A DNA stretch of 62,330 bases from Treponema sp. (GCA_017962415.1 JAGCVK010000077.1:1-62330), one strand, 5' to 3'; numbered from the stretch's first letter, positions 53,613-61,760 are shown. The notes: generated from the sequence alone by a model not told the origin. Made by a program: numbers and translations.

Positions 53613-53699
53613 TCATCTCCTGTAAACACAACTGCAAGCACAAGGGCAAAAACCTCGTTTTTCTACAAAACACTTTTTTTGAAAAACTAATACTTTCAT
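53613..53699 (-). CDS. Short Cys-rich peptide (possible RiPP precursor)
   Basis: This 28-residue reading frame has an excellent ribosome site (AGAGGA, 7 nt before the ATG). Its basic N-terminal half (MKVLVFQKKCFVEK) is followed by the core RGFCPCACSCVYRR. Cys occur at 10, 18, 20, 22 and 24, an alternating C-x-C-x-C-x-C pattern. The stop is 3 nt before the mini-HlyD start, and the AGGAG for that gene lies in its last codons. Size, charge and layout resemble short Cys-rich ribosomally made, modified peptide precursors (the Clo7bot type comes to mind), but no maturase was seen nearby. It could also bind metal. No homolog search was possible. Confidence 0.6.
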   Translation of the reverse strand: MKVLVFQKKCFVEKRGFCPCACSCVYRR

Positions 53700-53770
53700 T
53701 TTTATTCCTCTTTTTCACAATTTTTTTATGTAAAATTATCTTCAACACGAAAATCAGTTTTGTAAAGTGT

Positions 53771-53862
53771 TTAAGCCAAAAAAGAACCGAAGTTACGCCG
53801 TAACAATGGTTACTTTTCCAAACTTCGCTTTTGCCTTTTCTAAATCTTTTTTTTCGGCTTAA
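53771..53862. promoter_or_regulatory. Large inverted repeat with GTTAC half-sites between peptide and LuxR genes
   Basis: TTAAGCC plus AAAAAAGA (53771-53785) is complementary to TCTTTTTT...GGCTTAA (53845-53862). Inside, CGAAGTT (53788-53794) pairs with AACTTCG (53821-53827), and three GTTAC/GTAAC half-sites lie at 53792-53796, 53800-53804 and 53809-53813. The symmetry suits an operator for a dimeric regulator such as the neighbouring LuxR-type protein. Confidence 0.5.
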
Positions 53863-53882
53863 AAAGGCTGTCCAAATTATTT

Positions 53883-53911
53883 TTGCATAAAATCAAATAC
53901 TGTGTTACAAT
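53883..53911 (+). promoter_or_regulatory. Promoter of the LuxR-type regulator (nearly leaderless)
   Basis: TTGCAT (53883-53888) and TACAAT (53906-53911) are spaced by 17 bp, and the -10 is preceded by TGT (extended). The -10 ends 8 nt before the ATG at 53920, with no ribosome site between. Confidence 0.65.
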
Positions 53912-53919
53912 TTTAAAAT

Positions 53920-54714
53920 ATGAAAAAAGTTGATATTTTAAGAAAGCTGGAACCAAGCCAGTTTTTAGCTTTCGGCGGATTTATTATTCTTTTTATCGCA
54001 TCATACTTTAATATTTTCAAACAAGATGAATGGATTGGTCTTACAATCATTCCATATCCAAAGTACGTTATTCCAATTTTAGATATTGCTTCAACTCTTT
54101 TTACTATTTGTATTGTGATTTTTCCAAAAAAGCATTTTTCGCTTTATCCGGTTTTATTTGTGCAGGCAATTTTGACAAGCCTTACTGGTTACGAGCAATT
54201 AGGAATATTTTTATTTTCCGTTTTGATTGTTTTGATTTATCTAAACGGCTCTTTTTATTGCAAAAAACAAAATCTGCTTATTATTTTATTGTACGTTTTT
54301 TACTCGGTTGTTTTGCTGGGAGTAATTCGCTATGGAAAACAGCGCTTTTACATAGCAATTGGTTATACTTATTTTATTGCCGCAGCGTTTAATTATCTTT
54401 TTATGGTTTACAGGCAAAAATTAACTTCGCTGCTTCCATTAATTCATCAGGAACTTTATCTTTCAAAAGATATTCAACTGCCAAAATCCGGCGAAATAAT
54501 GCATTTGAGTAAATATAAAATTACAGAACGTCAAAAAATCATTTTGTATGAAGCCGTTGCAAAAAATAAAACTTATGGTGAAATTGCTCTTAAAAACAAT
54601 CTGAGCCTTTCTCTTGTAAAAAAAGAAATGACAAATATTATGCAGTATTTTGGCTGCAAAAATATTGATTCACTAAAAATTGTTTTGAGCCAGTTTATTT
54701 TAGCAATTGATTGA
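53920..54714 (+). CDS. Six-TM membrane protein with C-terminal LuxR-type helix-turn-helix
   Basis: This 264-residue protein has six predicted TM helices (residues about 15-165, for example FLAFGGFIILFIASYF and LLIILLYVFYSVVLLGVI) and a cytoplasmic LuxR-like HTH (about 198-260: ITERQKIILYEAVAKNKTYG, then LSLSLVKKEMTNIMQYFG). It should sense a membrane or envelope signal and bind DNA directly. It is divergent from the Cys-rich peptide/mini-HlyD pair across a 220-bp gap with symmetric half-sites, so it is the likely regulator of that pair. The ligand is unknown. Confidence 0.8.
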   Translation: MKKVDILRKLEPSQFLAFGGFIILFIASYFNIFKQDEWIGLTIIPYPKYVIPILDIASTLFTICIVIFPKKHFSLYPVLFVQAILTSLTGYEQLGIFLFSVLIVLIYLNGSFYCKKQNLLIILLYVFYSVVLLGVIRYGKQRFYIAIGYTYFIAAAFNYLFMVYRQKLTSLLPLIHQELYLSKDIQLPKSGEIMHLSKYKITERQKIILYEAVAKNKTYGEIALKNNLSLSLVKKEMTNIMQYFGCKNIDSLKIVLSQFILAID

Positions 54715-54762
54715 TTTTTTGATTATAATAAACTTAAAAGCAATATATAAAAGGAGATATTT

Positions 54763-55395
54763 ATGGATTCAAAAGCGTTATTTTCAATTTCTTACGGAGT
54801 TTTTATTTTAGGTTCGCATGATGATACAAAAATTAATGCCTGCGTAACAAATACTTGTATGCAGGTTGCTTCAAATCCGGCGCGGCTTGCAATTACGGTT
54901 ATAAATCAAAATTATACTTGCGGCCAAATTAAAGCCTGCGGCACTTTTGCACTTTCTGTTTTAGATAAATCTGTGACTTTTGATACAATCAGCCGTTTTG
55001 GCTTTCAAAGCGGGCGCGATACAAATAAGTTTGCCGATTTTCCTCATTCGCTTGATTCAAACGGAAACCCGTATTTAAATAGCCAGATTTGCGCACTTTT
55101 TTCTTGCAAAGTTGTAAGCTCGCAAGACTTGGGAACGCACACGCTTTTTATTGCAGAAATCCAGGATTCAAAAATTATGAGCGACAAAGCGCCGCTTACT
55201 TATGCAGATTATCATAAAGATATAAAACCTAAAAAAGAAGCTTCACAGGAAGCAGCTAATGCTGGAAAAAAGATAATCGGCTGGCGATGTAAAATCTGCG
55301 GCTATGAATACGAAGGCGCAGAACTTCCTTCTGATTATGAATGTCCAATTTGCGGACACCCGGCAGAAGATTTTGAACCTATTTACGAAAAGTAA
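54763..55395 (+). CDS. Flavin reductase-rubredoxin fusion (high-molecular-weight rubredoxin type)
   Basis: This 210-residue protein joins a flavin-reductase-like FMN-binding domain (1-150; GVFILGSHDDTKINACVTNT near the start) to a rubredoxin domain (about 165-205) with the iron ligands CKICGYEYEGAE and CPICGHPAEDFEP. In anaerobes such proteins pass electrons from NAD(P)H to oxygen- or peroxide-reducing partners such as flavodiiron proteins. AGGAG precedes the ATG, and TATAAT lies at 54724-54729. Its 3' end overlaps the convergent folA gene by 17 nt. Confidence 0.9.
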   Translation: MDSKALFSISYGVFILGSHDDTKINACVTNTCMQVASNPARLAITVINQNYTCGQIKACGTFALSVLDKSVTFDTISRFGFQSGRDTNKFADFPHSLDSNGNPYLNSQICALFSCKVVSSQDLGTHTLFIAEIQDSKIMSDKAPLTYADYHKDIKPKKEASQEAANAGKKIIGWRCKICGYEYEGAELPSDYECPICGHPAEDFEPIYEK

Positions 55396-55873
55396 TATAA
55401 GTATGCGAAAGCGGCTCGCTGATTTTTTGGATTTCTTCTATTGCAAAATCCGCTTTATTAAAAGCCGGAAAAAAAGCGTCGCCGTCAACTTCTAAATCAA
55501 TTTCTGTGATATAAAGTTTTTCTGCAAGATTTTTTGCCATTGCTTCGCGGTAAATTGACTGCCCGCCGCAGATAAAAATATCTTTTTGAGGAAAGTTTTT
55601 TTTAGCAAGCAAAATTGCGTCGTTCAACGAATGAACTGTGCAAAACTGTTCGCCTTGCAAATTGTGATTTTTTGAAACAACGATAGTTTCGCGGCCAGGA
55701 AGTCCGCGCCCAAATTTCTTAAAAATTTCTTCAAAAGTGCGGCGGCCCATAATCACCACATTACCGAGCGTTAGTTTTTTAAACCGCAGCTGATCTTCGC
55801 GAAGGTTCCAGGGAATGCTACCATTTTTTCCAATTACACGATTTTTTGCGTAAGCAACAATCAAATTAATCAT
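55379..55873 (-). CDS. folA: Dihydrofolate reductase
   Basis: DHFR reduces dihydrofolate to tetrahydrofolate with NADPH. The 164-residue protein has the N-terminal INLIVAYAKNRVIGKNGSIPW, with the conserved Trp, followed by the catalytic Asp in NLREDQLRFK, the VIMGRRTFEEI segment and FICGGQSIYREA. No thyA is next to it. A TATAAT (55883-55888) ends 9 nt before the ATG and no ribosome site is seen, so the leader is only a few nt. Confidence 0.95.
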   Translation of the reverse strand: MINLIVAYAKNRVIGKNGSIPWNLREDQLRFKKLTLGNVVIMGRRTFEEIFKKFGRGLPGRETIVVSKNHNLQGEQFCTVHSLNDAILLAKKNFPQKDIFICGGQSIYREAMAKNLAEKLYITEIDLEVDGDAFFPAFNKADFAIEEIQKISEPLSHTYITFRK

Positions 55874-55990
55874 TTACGGCCAATTATAATCATTCTAAAT
55901 ACATTTCTACAATATTTAAGTATCTTTTTTATAGAAAATTCCAAAAACTGCGTTATTATTTTAAATGGAAATTAATTCACAGGAGAACTT

Positions 55991-58027
55991 ATGAAATATT
56001 TTGTAGACTGTTGCGCTGCAAAAGGCGGAGATGGTTCAGAAAAAAATCCTTTTAATAAAATTCAGCAGGCCGCAGATATTGCAGTTGCCGGCGACGAAGT
56101 TATTGTAAAACCCGGAATTTATCGCGAAGCTGTAAATCCTAAAAATGCGGGTCAGGAAGGAAATCAGATTGTTTACCGCTCAGAAAAGCCTCGTGCCGCT
56201 CATATTACAGGAGCCGAAGAACTTAAAAACTGGACAAAAGTAGAAGGCTCTGTTTACACGGCACGCGTTTCTAATAAGATTTTTGGAGATTATAATCCAT
56301 ACACAACTTTGGTAAGCGGCGACTGGTTTATTGCCTACTTTATTGCTCATACAGGAGATGTTTACCTTAACGGTAAATCAATGTACGAAGTTCAAAGCCT
56401 GGACGAAGTTAAAAAAGCCGAGCCAAGCGACGCAGCGTGGGACACAGATTTTTCACGCTTTAAGTGGTTTGCTCAGCAGGATACTTCAAAAGACGAAACT
56501 GTTTTTTACGCTAATTTTTTGGACAAAGATCCAAACAAAGAAAACGTTGAAATCAGCGTGCGCAAAAACTGCTTTTACCCGGAACAAGAAGGCGTTGGCC
56601 ACCTTACCCTCAGCGGATTTGTAGTTTCACAAGCAGCAACTCAATGGGCACCACCAACTGCCTACCAGGAAGGAATGGTTGGCCCGCACTGGTCTAAAGG
56701 CTGGATTATTGAAGACTGCGAAATCTACGAATCAAAATGCTCTGGAATTTCACTTGGAAAATATCTTCAGCCGAACAACGATAATAAATGGCTCAAAACA
56801 AAATACAAAGACGGAACTCAAACCGAGCGCGACTGCATTTGCCAGGCACAAATTGAAGGTTGGTCAAAAGAAAAAATAGGCTCACACATTGTTCGCCGTT
56901 GCGACATTCACGATTGCGGCCAAACAGGCATTGTAGGACATCTTGGCGGCGTTTTTTCTTTGATTGAAGATAATCATATTCATCATATAAACAATAAGCA
57001 GAATCTTGCAGGAGCCGAAATTGGCGGAATCAAAATGCACGCCGCAATTGACTGCATTTACCGCAGAAATCATATACATCATTGTACGCGAGGAATCTGG
57101 TTAGACTGGCAGGCTCAGGGAACGCGCGTTACTCAAAACTTTTTCCACGACAATTGCCCGCCGCGCCGCGCTGGCAAAGAAATAAAAGCCGAAGTTGCAG
57201 AAGATTTGTTTATTGAAGTTTCACACGGGCCGACTCTCGTAGACAACAATATTTTTCTTTCCGCACGCGCTTTAAAACTTGCAACTCAAGGCGTTGCTCT
57301 TGTTCACAACATTATTGCAGGAAGTTTTACCGCAGTTGGACGCGGAACCGACAACGGAACTCCAAACCGCAATTCTGCACGCTACACTCCGTATCATTTT
57401 CAACATAGAACCGAAGTTGCAGGCTTTATGACAATTTTGCACGGCGACTGCAAATTCTACAATAACATTTTTATTCAGCAGCCGGTTTGTACAGAATTTG
57501 CCGCACGAATGCAAATTAACGCACATAATGAATGGGACGATTCAAACTTTATTGCCGGAACTTTCCCTTACGAAAACTATCCGACTTCTGAAGAATGGAA
57601 AAAACAGTTTGAAGGCTATTGCGGAATGGGCTCTGTAACAACAGACCGTTATTATTCAGAACTTCCGGTTTGGGCAGAAGGAAACCTTTATCTTAATGGC
57701 GCAAAGGCAATGTCAAAAGAAAAAGACGCTTACATTAATTCTTTGGAGCAGGTTGAAATCGGCTACGAAGAAAAAGGAGATAAAATCTACTTAAAAACAA
57801 ATCTTTATGATTTAGTTGCAGCCGGAAAAATTCCTGCAGAAGCGCTCAAGTGCAAACTTATGAAAACAGAAGATATTGCTCCAGCTTTTGAGCCAGAACA
57901 GAATTACGAAAACCCGGACGGCAGCCCGATTATTTTTGACACAGATTTTTTTGGTAAAAAGCGCAGCGAAAATCCAATTGCAGGACCTTTCGCAAACGCC
58001 AGCGAATCAAAAGAAGCTTTGTTTTAA
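55991..58027 (+). CDS. GH120-like beta-xylosidase (right-handed beta-helix)
   Basis: This 678-residue protein strongly resembles GH120 beta-xylosidases, which cleave xylose from xylo-oligosaccharides. It has a right-handed parallel beta-helix with a barrier domain. Matching segments include GDVYLNGKSMYEV, WAPPTAYQEGMVGPHWSKGW (positions about 223-242), IGSHIVRRCDIHDCGQTGIV and GGIKMHAAIDCIYRRNHIHH. The catalytic pair fits Asp in GIWLDWQAQGTRV (nucleophile) and Glu in DLFIEVSHGP (acid/base). There is no signal peptide, so it acts on imported oligomers. AGGAG lies before the ATG. It stands alone. Confidence 0.88.
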   Translation: MKYFVDCCAAKGGDGSEKNPFNKIQQAADIAVAGDEVIVKPGIYREAVNPKNAGQEGNQIVYRSEKPRAAHITGAEELKNWTKVEGSVYTARVSNKIFGDYNPYTTLVSGDWFIAYFIAHTGDVYLNGKSMYEVQSLDEVKKAEPSDAAWDTDFSRFKWFAQQDTSKDETVFYANFLDKDPNKENVEISVRKNCFYPEQEGVGHLTLSGFVVSQAATQWAPPTAYQEGMVGPHWSKGWIIEDCEIYESKCSGISLGKYLQPNNDNKWLKTKYKDGTQTERDCICQAQIEGWSKEKIGSHIVRRCDIHDCGQTGIVGHLGGVFSLIEDNHIHHINNKQNLAGAEIGGIKMHAAIDCIYRRNHIHHCTRGIWLDWQAQGTRVTQNFFHDNCPPRRAGKEIKAEVAEDLFIEVSHGPTLVDNNIFLSARALKLATQGVALVHNIIAGSFTAVGRGTDNGTPNRNSARYTPYHFQHRTEVAGFMTILHGDCKFYNNIFIQQPVCTEFAARMQINAHNEWDDSNFIAGTFPYENYPTSEEWKKQFEGYCGMGSVTTDRYYSELPVWAEGNLYLNGAKAMSKEKDAYINSLEQVEIGYEEKGDKIYLKTNLYDLVAAGKIPAEALKCKLMKTEDIAPAFEPEQNYENPDGSPIIFDTDFFGKKRSENPIAGPFANASESKEALF

Positions 58028-58089
58028 GACTGCCTAAGCAAAAATCAATTTCAAAAGAAGCTTTAAGCCGAACCAGTTAGCAAAAAGAA

Positions 58090-58332
58090 TTATTCTACAC
58101 CAAGCAGCTGTTCGGCTTCTTCTTTTGAGATTTTTTGCGCAATAGAACAAATTGGGCAAGTTTTAAAACGCTCAACTTTCAACGGAAAAATTGGAATAAA
58201 ATATAAAGTAAACCAATCAGTTACTTTCACAATCTTTAAATTAATTGTGTTGTGACAGTTTGGACAAGTTCCAGAAATAGGATAAGAGCCCAAATCCTTA
58301 ACAGTTCTTCTTGAACCAAAAAAAATGAACAT
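58090..58332 (-). CDS. Small zinc-ribbon protein
   Basis: This 80-residue protein has two CXXC motifs, CPNC (23-26) and CPIC (59-62), that should bind one zinc. A hydrophobic segment between them (WFTLYFIPIFPL) and a short acidic C-terminal helix (EEAEQLLGV) match the zinc-ribbon family seen in many bacteria. The function is unknown. GGGGGA lies 5 nt before the ATG. A hairpin terminator separates it from the DUF1846 gene upstream. Confidence 0.78.
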   Translation of the reverse strand: MFIFFGSRRTVKDLGSYPISGTCPNCHNTINLKIVKVTDWFTLYFIPIFPLKVERFKTCPICSIAQKISKEEAEQLLGVE

Positions 58333-58356
58333 AATTTTCCCCCTGAAATTGTAAAT

Positions 58357-58388
58357 AAAAAGCTGCTCAGAATTCTGGGCAACTTTTT
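58357..58388 (-). terminator. Hairpin terminator between DUF1846 and the zinc-ribbon gene
   Basis: AAAAAG and TGCTCAG pair with CTGGGCA and CTTTTT around an AATT loop, with one mismatch between the two stem parts. On the minus strand the stem ends in T5 followed by ATTT. Confidence 0.65.
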
Positions 58389-58408
58389 ATTTAGCGTTTC
58401 AAATCAAA

Positions 58409-59890
58409 TTATCCAATCAAAGACTTCTGCTTTTTGCTTACCGGCTCACAAGTCAAATCAACTCCAAGTTTCTTAAAAATCTTGCGGTCAACTTCACTAA
58501 GCATAACGCTTGTGTGAACCGAACAGCCTCTTAAGTTTGGCAACTGTTCTACTGCGCGGCGGCAATTTTCGTCGGTTTTAGAAAGCATTGCAAGCGCAAC
58601 CAAAACTTCGTCTGTGTGAAGACGCGGATTGTTGCCACTCAAATAAGTTACCTTCATTTTTTGAATAGGTTCAATCATTTCTTTTGGAATTAATTTTACT
58701 TTATGATCAATTCCAGCAAGATGTTTTGTTGCATTCAAAATAAGAGCAGCGCTTGTTCCCAAAAGCTCAGAAGTTTCCGAAGTAATAATAGTTCCGTCGG
58801 CAAGCTCAATTGCAGAACTTGGAACTTTTGATTTTGCTGCGCGCTCTTTTGCAGCAACAGTTACGCGGCGGTCATCAGTTGTGATTTTGGCCTGCTGCAT
58901 TAAAAGTTCAATTTTATCAGCTTCTGATTCTTCGGCATTGCCTTCTACAAGGCGGCCAAGCGTTTCGTAATAGCGGCGAATGATTTCCTGCTTACTTGCT
59001 TCGCAGCAGGCTTCATCATCATAAATACAATAGCCGGCCATATTAACGCCCATATCCGTTGGAGATTTATAAGGATTTTCGCCGTAAATTCCCTTAAAAA
59101 TAGCGTCTAAAACCGGAAAGATTTCAATGTCGCGATTATAATTTACAGTTGTTTTTCCGTAAGCCTCAAGGTGCCACGGGTCAATCATATTTACATCATT
59201 CAAATCCGCAGTTGCAGCTTCGTACGCAAGATTTACAGGATGCTTAAGCGGAAGATTCCAGATTGGGAATGTTTCAAACTTAGCGTAGCCGGCTTTTATA
59301 CCGCGTTTGTTTTCGTGATAAAGCTGGCTCAAACAAGTTGCCATTTTTCCACTTCCTGGACCTGGCGCAGTAATTACAACAAGTGGGCGGCTTGTTTCAA
59401 TATAATCATTTTTACCAAAACCTTCGTCGCTGGCAATAAGCGAAACGTTAGAAGGATATCCCGGAATTGTATAATGATAATAAGCCTTAATGCCCATTTT
59501 CTTAAGACGGCTGCGGAATGCTTTAGCCGCTTCTTGACCAGTGTAATGAGTAATTACAACACTACCTACCATAAGCCCGCGACTTTGAAATTCATTACGA
59601 AGGCGCAAAACGTCCTTATCGTAAGTGATTCCAAGATCACCGCGAACCTTGTTCTTTTCAATATCAACTGCACTAATTACAATTACAATTTCCGCAACGT
59701 CGGCCAGCTGCATAAGCATACGCAATTTACTGTCCGGCTGGAAACCAGGAAGAACTCGGGAAGCGTGATAATCATCAAACAACTTTCCCCCAAATTCCAA
59801 ATAGAGCTTATCGCCAAATTTAGCGATTCTTTCCTTGATGTGTTCTGACTGAATCTTCAGATATTTTTCGTTATCAAACCCGTTTTTCAT
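58409..59890 (-). CDS. DUF1846 family protein
   Basis: This 493-residue protein matches the DUF1846 family, widespread in anaerobes and streptococci and of unknown function. Typical segments are LYLEFGGKLFDDYHASRVLP, FQPDSKLRMLMQL, ITAPGPGSGKMATCLSQLYH (a P-loop-like GPGSGKMAT, so it may bind a nucleotide), IDPWHLEAYG, and MGVNMAGYCI. I start at the ATG at 59890; the frame extends upstream to 59929 without a ribosome site. A TATAAT (59901-59906) ends 10 nt before this ATG, so the leader is very short. Confidence 0.85.
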   Translation of the reverse strand: MKNGFDNEKYLKIQSEHIKERIAKFGDKLYLEFGGKLFDDYHASRVLPGFQPDSKLRMLMQLADVAEIVIVISAVDIEKNKVRGDLGITYDKDVLRLRNEFQSRGLMVGSVVITHYTGQEAAKAFRSRLKKMGIKAYYHYTIPGYPSNVSLIASDEGFGKNDYIETSRPLVVITAPGPGSGKMATCLSQLYHENKRGIKAGYAKFETFPIWNLPLKHPVNLAYEAATADLNDVNMIDPWHLEAYGKTTVNYNRDIEIFPVLDAIFKGIYGENPYKSPTDMGVNMAGYCIYDDEACCEASKQEIIRRYYETLGRLVEGNAEESEADKIELLMQQAKITTDDRRVTVAAKERAAKSKVPSSAIELADGTIITSETSELLGTSAALILNATKHLAGIDHKVKLIPKEMIEPIQKMKVTYLSGNNPRLHTDEVLVALAMLSKTDENCRRAVEQLPNLRGCSVHTSVMLSEVDRKIFKKLGVDLTCEPVSKKQKSLIG

Positions 59891-59961
59891 ACGGGATTTA
59901 ATTATAGTAGATTTTTGACTTTTTCTCAATCATTTTAAGAATTTGAAAATACAAATCAAAG

Positions 59962-60076
59962 GCAGGCGAGTTTCTTTTTTTTTCAGAATGGGGCATTTTT
60001 TGCTTCGCAAAAAACCGGGCTTTGCGCAGTTCCGCGCTAACTGCGCTCCATACTTTGCTTTGCAAAGTACGCCTGC
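59962..60076. repeat. Cloverleaf-like palindromic element
   Basis: GCAGGCG (59962-59968) pairs with CGCCTGC (60070-60076), enclosing three hairpins: TTTTTTGC/GCAAAAAA (59996-60014), GCGCAGTT/AACTGCGC (60024-60046) and TACTTTGC/GCAAAGTA (60051-60069). It lies in the 415-bp gap between fabF and DUF1846. No gene was found in the rest of that gap, which otherwise holds two terminators. Confidence 0.6.
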
Positions 60077-60183
60077 GGCGCTGCTCCAATCCCTTGCCCG
60101 TTCTTAATATAATAATACTCCAAAAGTTTGCAAAAGGCTACACAATTACTTCAAAATTTGTAAAAATTCCCGTTTTTTCTGTT

Positions 60184-60223
60184 AAAAAAAGGGGAATTTT
60201 GCGCTTTTTTTACAAAATTCCCC
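60184..60223 (-). terminator. Second intrinsic terminator after fabF
   Basis: GGGGAATTTTG (60191-60201) pairs with CAAAATTCCCC (60213-60223) over an 11-nt loop. On the minus strand a T7 run follows. It backs up the terminator at 60263-60296. Confidence 0.75.
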
Positions 60224-60262
60224 GCCTAAAACTGCCATAAGGGCTATTGTTGTTAGGTAAAA

Positions 60263-60296
60263 AAAAAACGATAGCCGCAAGCGGCTATCGTTTTTT
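60263..60296 (-). terminator. Intrinsic terminator of fabF
   Basis: A 15-bp perfect stem (60263-60277 with 60282-60296), 4-nt loop, with a T run on the minus strand. It begins 9 nt after the fabF stop codon. Confidence 0.92.
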
Positions 60297-60305
60297 ACGC
60301 ATTTT

Positions 60306-61571
60306 CTATTCAGTCCATTTCTTGAAAATCAAAGAAGTGTTTACACCGCCAAACGCAAAGTTGTTTGCCATAACATATTCTGCGTCAATTTTGCGGCCTT
60401 CGCCAGTAATATAATCAAGCGGAGCACATTCCGGGTCTACATTTACAAGGTTTACATTCGGGTGGAACCAGCCTTCGTTCATCATATTGATTGTAAGCCA
60501 GCTTTCTACACAACCGCAGGCACCAAGAATATGACCAATATAAGATTTAGTAGAACTGATTGGAATTGCACGGCCAAAAGCCTTGTAAACAGCCTGAGTT
60601 TCAGAAATATCTCCGTGAGGAGTTGCAGTTCCGTGAGCGTTTACATAAGCAATTTTATCTTTGCTGATTCCAGCATCTTCAATTGCCATTTCAAGACATT
60701 TAGCCTGAGTTTCGCTATTAGGTGAAGTAATGTGTGAGCCGTCCATATTTGTTGCAAAACCAACAACTTCACAATAAATCTTTGCACCGCGTTTTACAGC
60801 GTGTTCCAAATCTTCCAAAATCAAAGTGCCGGCACCTTCGCCAATAACAAGCCCGTCGCGATCTTTATCAAAACATTTTGGAGTCTGCTCAGGGGTTTTG
60901 TTCAAACAGCTTGTAGCCCCAAGTGTATCAAAAATTGCAGCGTCTGGAGCAGAAAGCTCTTCGGCACCACCACAAATCATAATATCCTGGCGGCCGTCTT
61001 CAATAGCTTCGTAACCATAACCAATAGACTGGCTGCCTGAAGTACAAGCAGTATCAGTTACAATAACACGGCCACGAATCTGCCAGTAAACGCTCATATT
61101 ACAAGCATTTGTCTGTGGCATTGCCTTAATATATGTCTGGCTGTTGAGGTGGCTGGAATCCCCTGTTTCAACCATTTTTGCAAGGTCGCCAATAGCGTCC
61201 ATACTTCCCATACAAGTACCGTAAGCAATACCTGTGTGGCCGTTTTTAAGTTCTTCAATAACATCTTCGCCGTCTTCAGCAAGAAGGCCTGCCATTTTTA
61301 AAGCATCATGTGTTGAAAGAAGGCCAAGAATAGCAACGCGGCCCATTCCGCGAATCTTCTTTCTTGGGAAACTTGGAATCTCGCCGTCATAAGGGCAAGC
61401 CAGGCGAGTATTCATCTTAGTATAACGTTCCCATTCCGGCATATAGCGGATTTTATTTTTACAAGTTTTTAGATTCGCAAAAGCAGTTTCCCAATCACGT
61501 CCAAGTGCAGAAACCATGCCGCCACCAGTTACAACAACGCGGCGCTTTCCATTAGGTTTAGTGAATTCCAT
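60306..61571 (-). CDS. fabF: Beta-ketoacyl-[acyl-carrier-protein] synthase II
   Basis: FabF condenses malonyl-ACP with acyl-ACP in fatty-acid elongation. The 421-residue protein has the catalytic Cys in VTDTACTSGSQSIGYG, the two catalytic His in VNAHGTATPHGD and SYIGHILGACG, and the C-terminal NNFAFGGVNTSLIF. GGAG lies 7 nt before the ATG. It has its own promoter and terminators and is separated from fabG upstream by a terminator. Confidence 0.96.
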   Translation of the reverse strand: MEFTKPNGKRRVVVTGGGMVSALGRDWETAFANLKTCKNKIRYMPEWERYTKMNTRLACPYDGEIPSFPRKKIRGMGRVAILGLLSTHDALKMAGLLAEDGEDVIEELKNGHTGIAYGTCMGSMDAIGDLAKMVETGDSSHLNSQTYIKAMPQTNACNMSVYWQIRGRVIVTDTACTSGSQSIGYGYEAIEDGRQDIMICGGAEELSAPDAAIFDTLGATSCLNKTPEQTPKCFDKDRDGLVIGEGAGTLILEDLEHAVKRGAKIYCEVVGFATNMDGSHITSPNSETQAKCLEMAIEDAGISKDKIAYVNAHGTATPHGDISETQAVYKAFGRAIPISSTKSYIGHILGACGCVESWLTINMMNEGWFHPNVNLVNVDPECAPLDYITGEGRKIDAEYVMANNFAFGGVNTSLIFKKWTE

Positions 61572-61586
61572 TTTTTTCTCCCAAAA

Positions 61587-61613
61587 ATTGCTAAAGCAAT
61601 TCTAAGTATATCA
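61587..61613 (-). promoter_or_regulatory. fabF extended -10 promoter and leader palindrome
   Basis: On the minus strand TGATATACT (61605-61613) is an extended -10. Just downstream AATTGC-TTTA-GCAATT (61587-61602) is a perfect palindrome placed at the expected start of transcription, a good position for a repressor. Confidence 0.5.
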
Positions 61614-61760
61614 ATTGAAATATTAAACAAAAGCATACATTAAAATAAAATAAAAGACAATAAACCCATATTTGATTTATCAAATAAAGATTAAGACAAA
61701 ATCAAACAACGAAACAAACGCCATTTTGCAATAATCGCAGTTTTACATTACCTAAATCAC

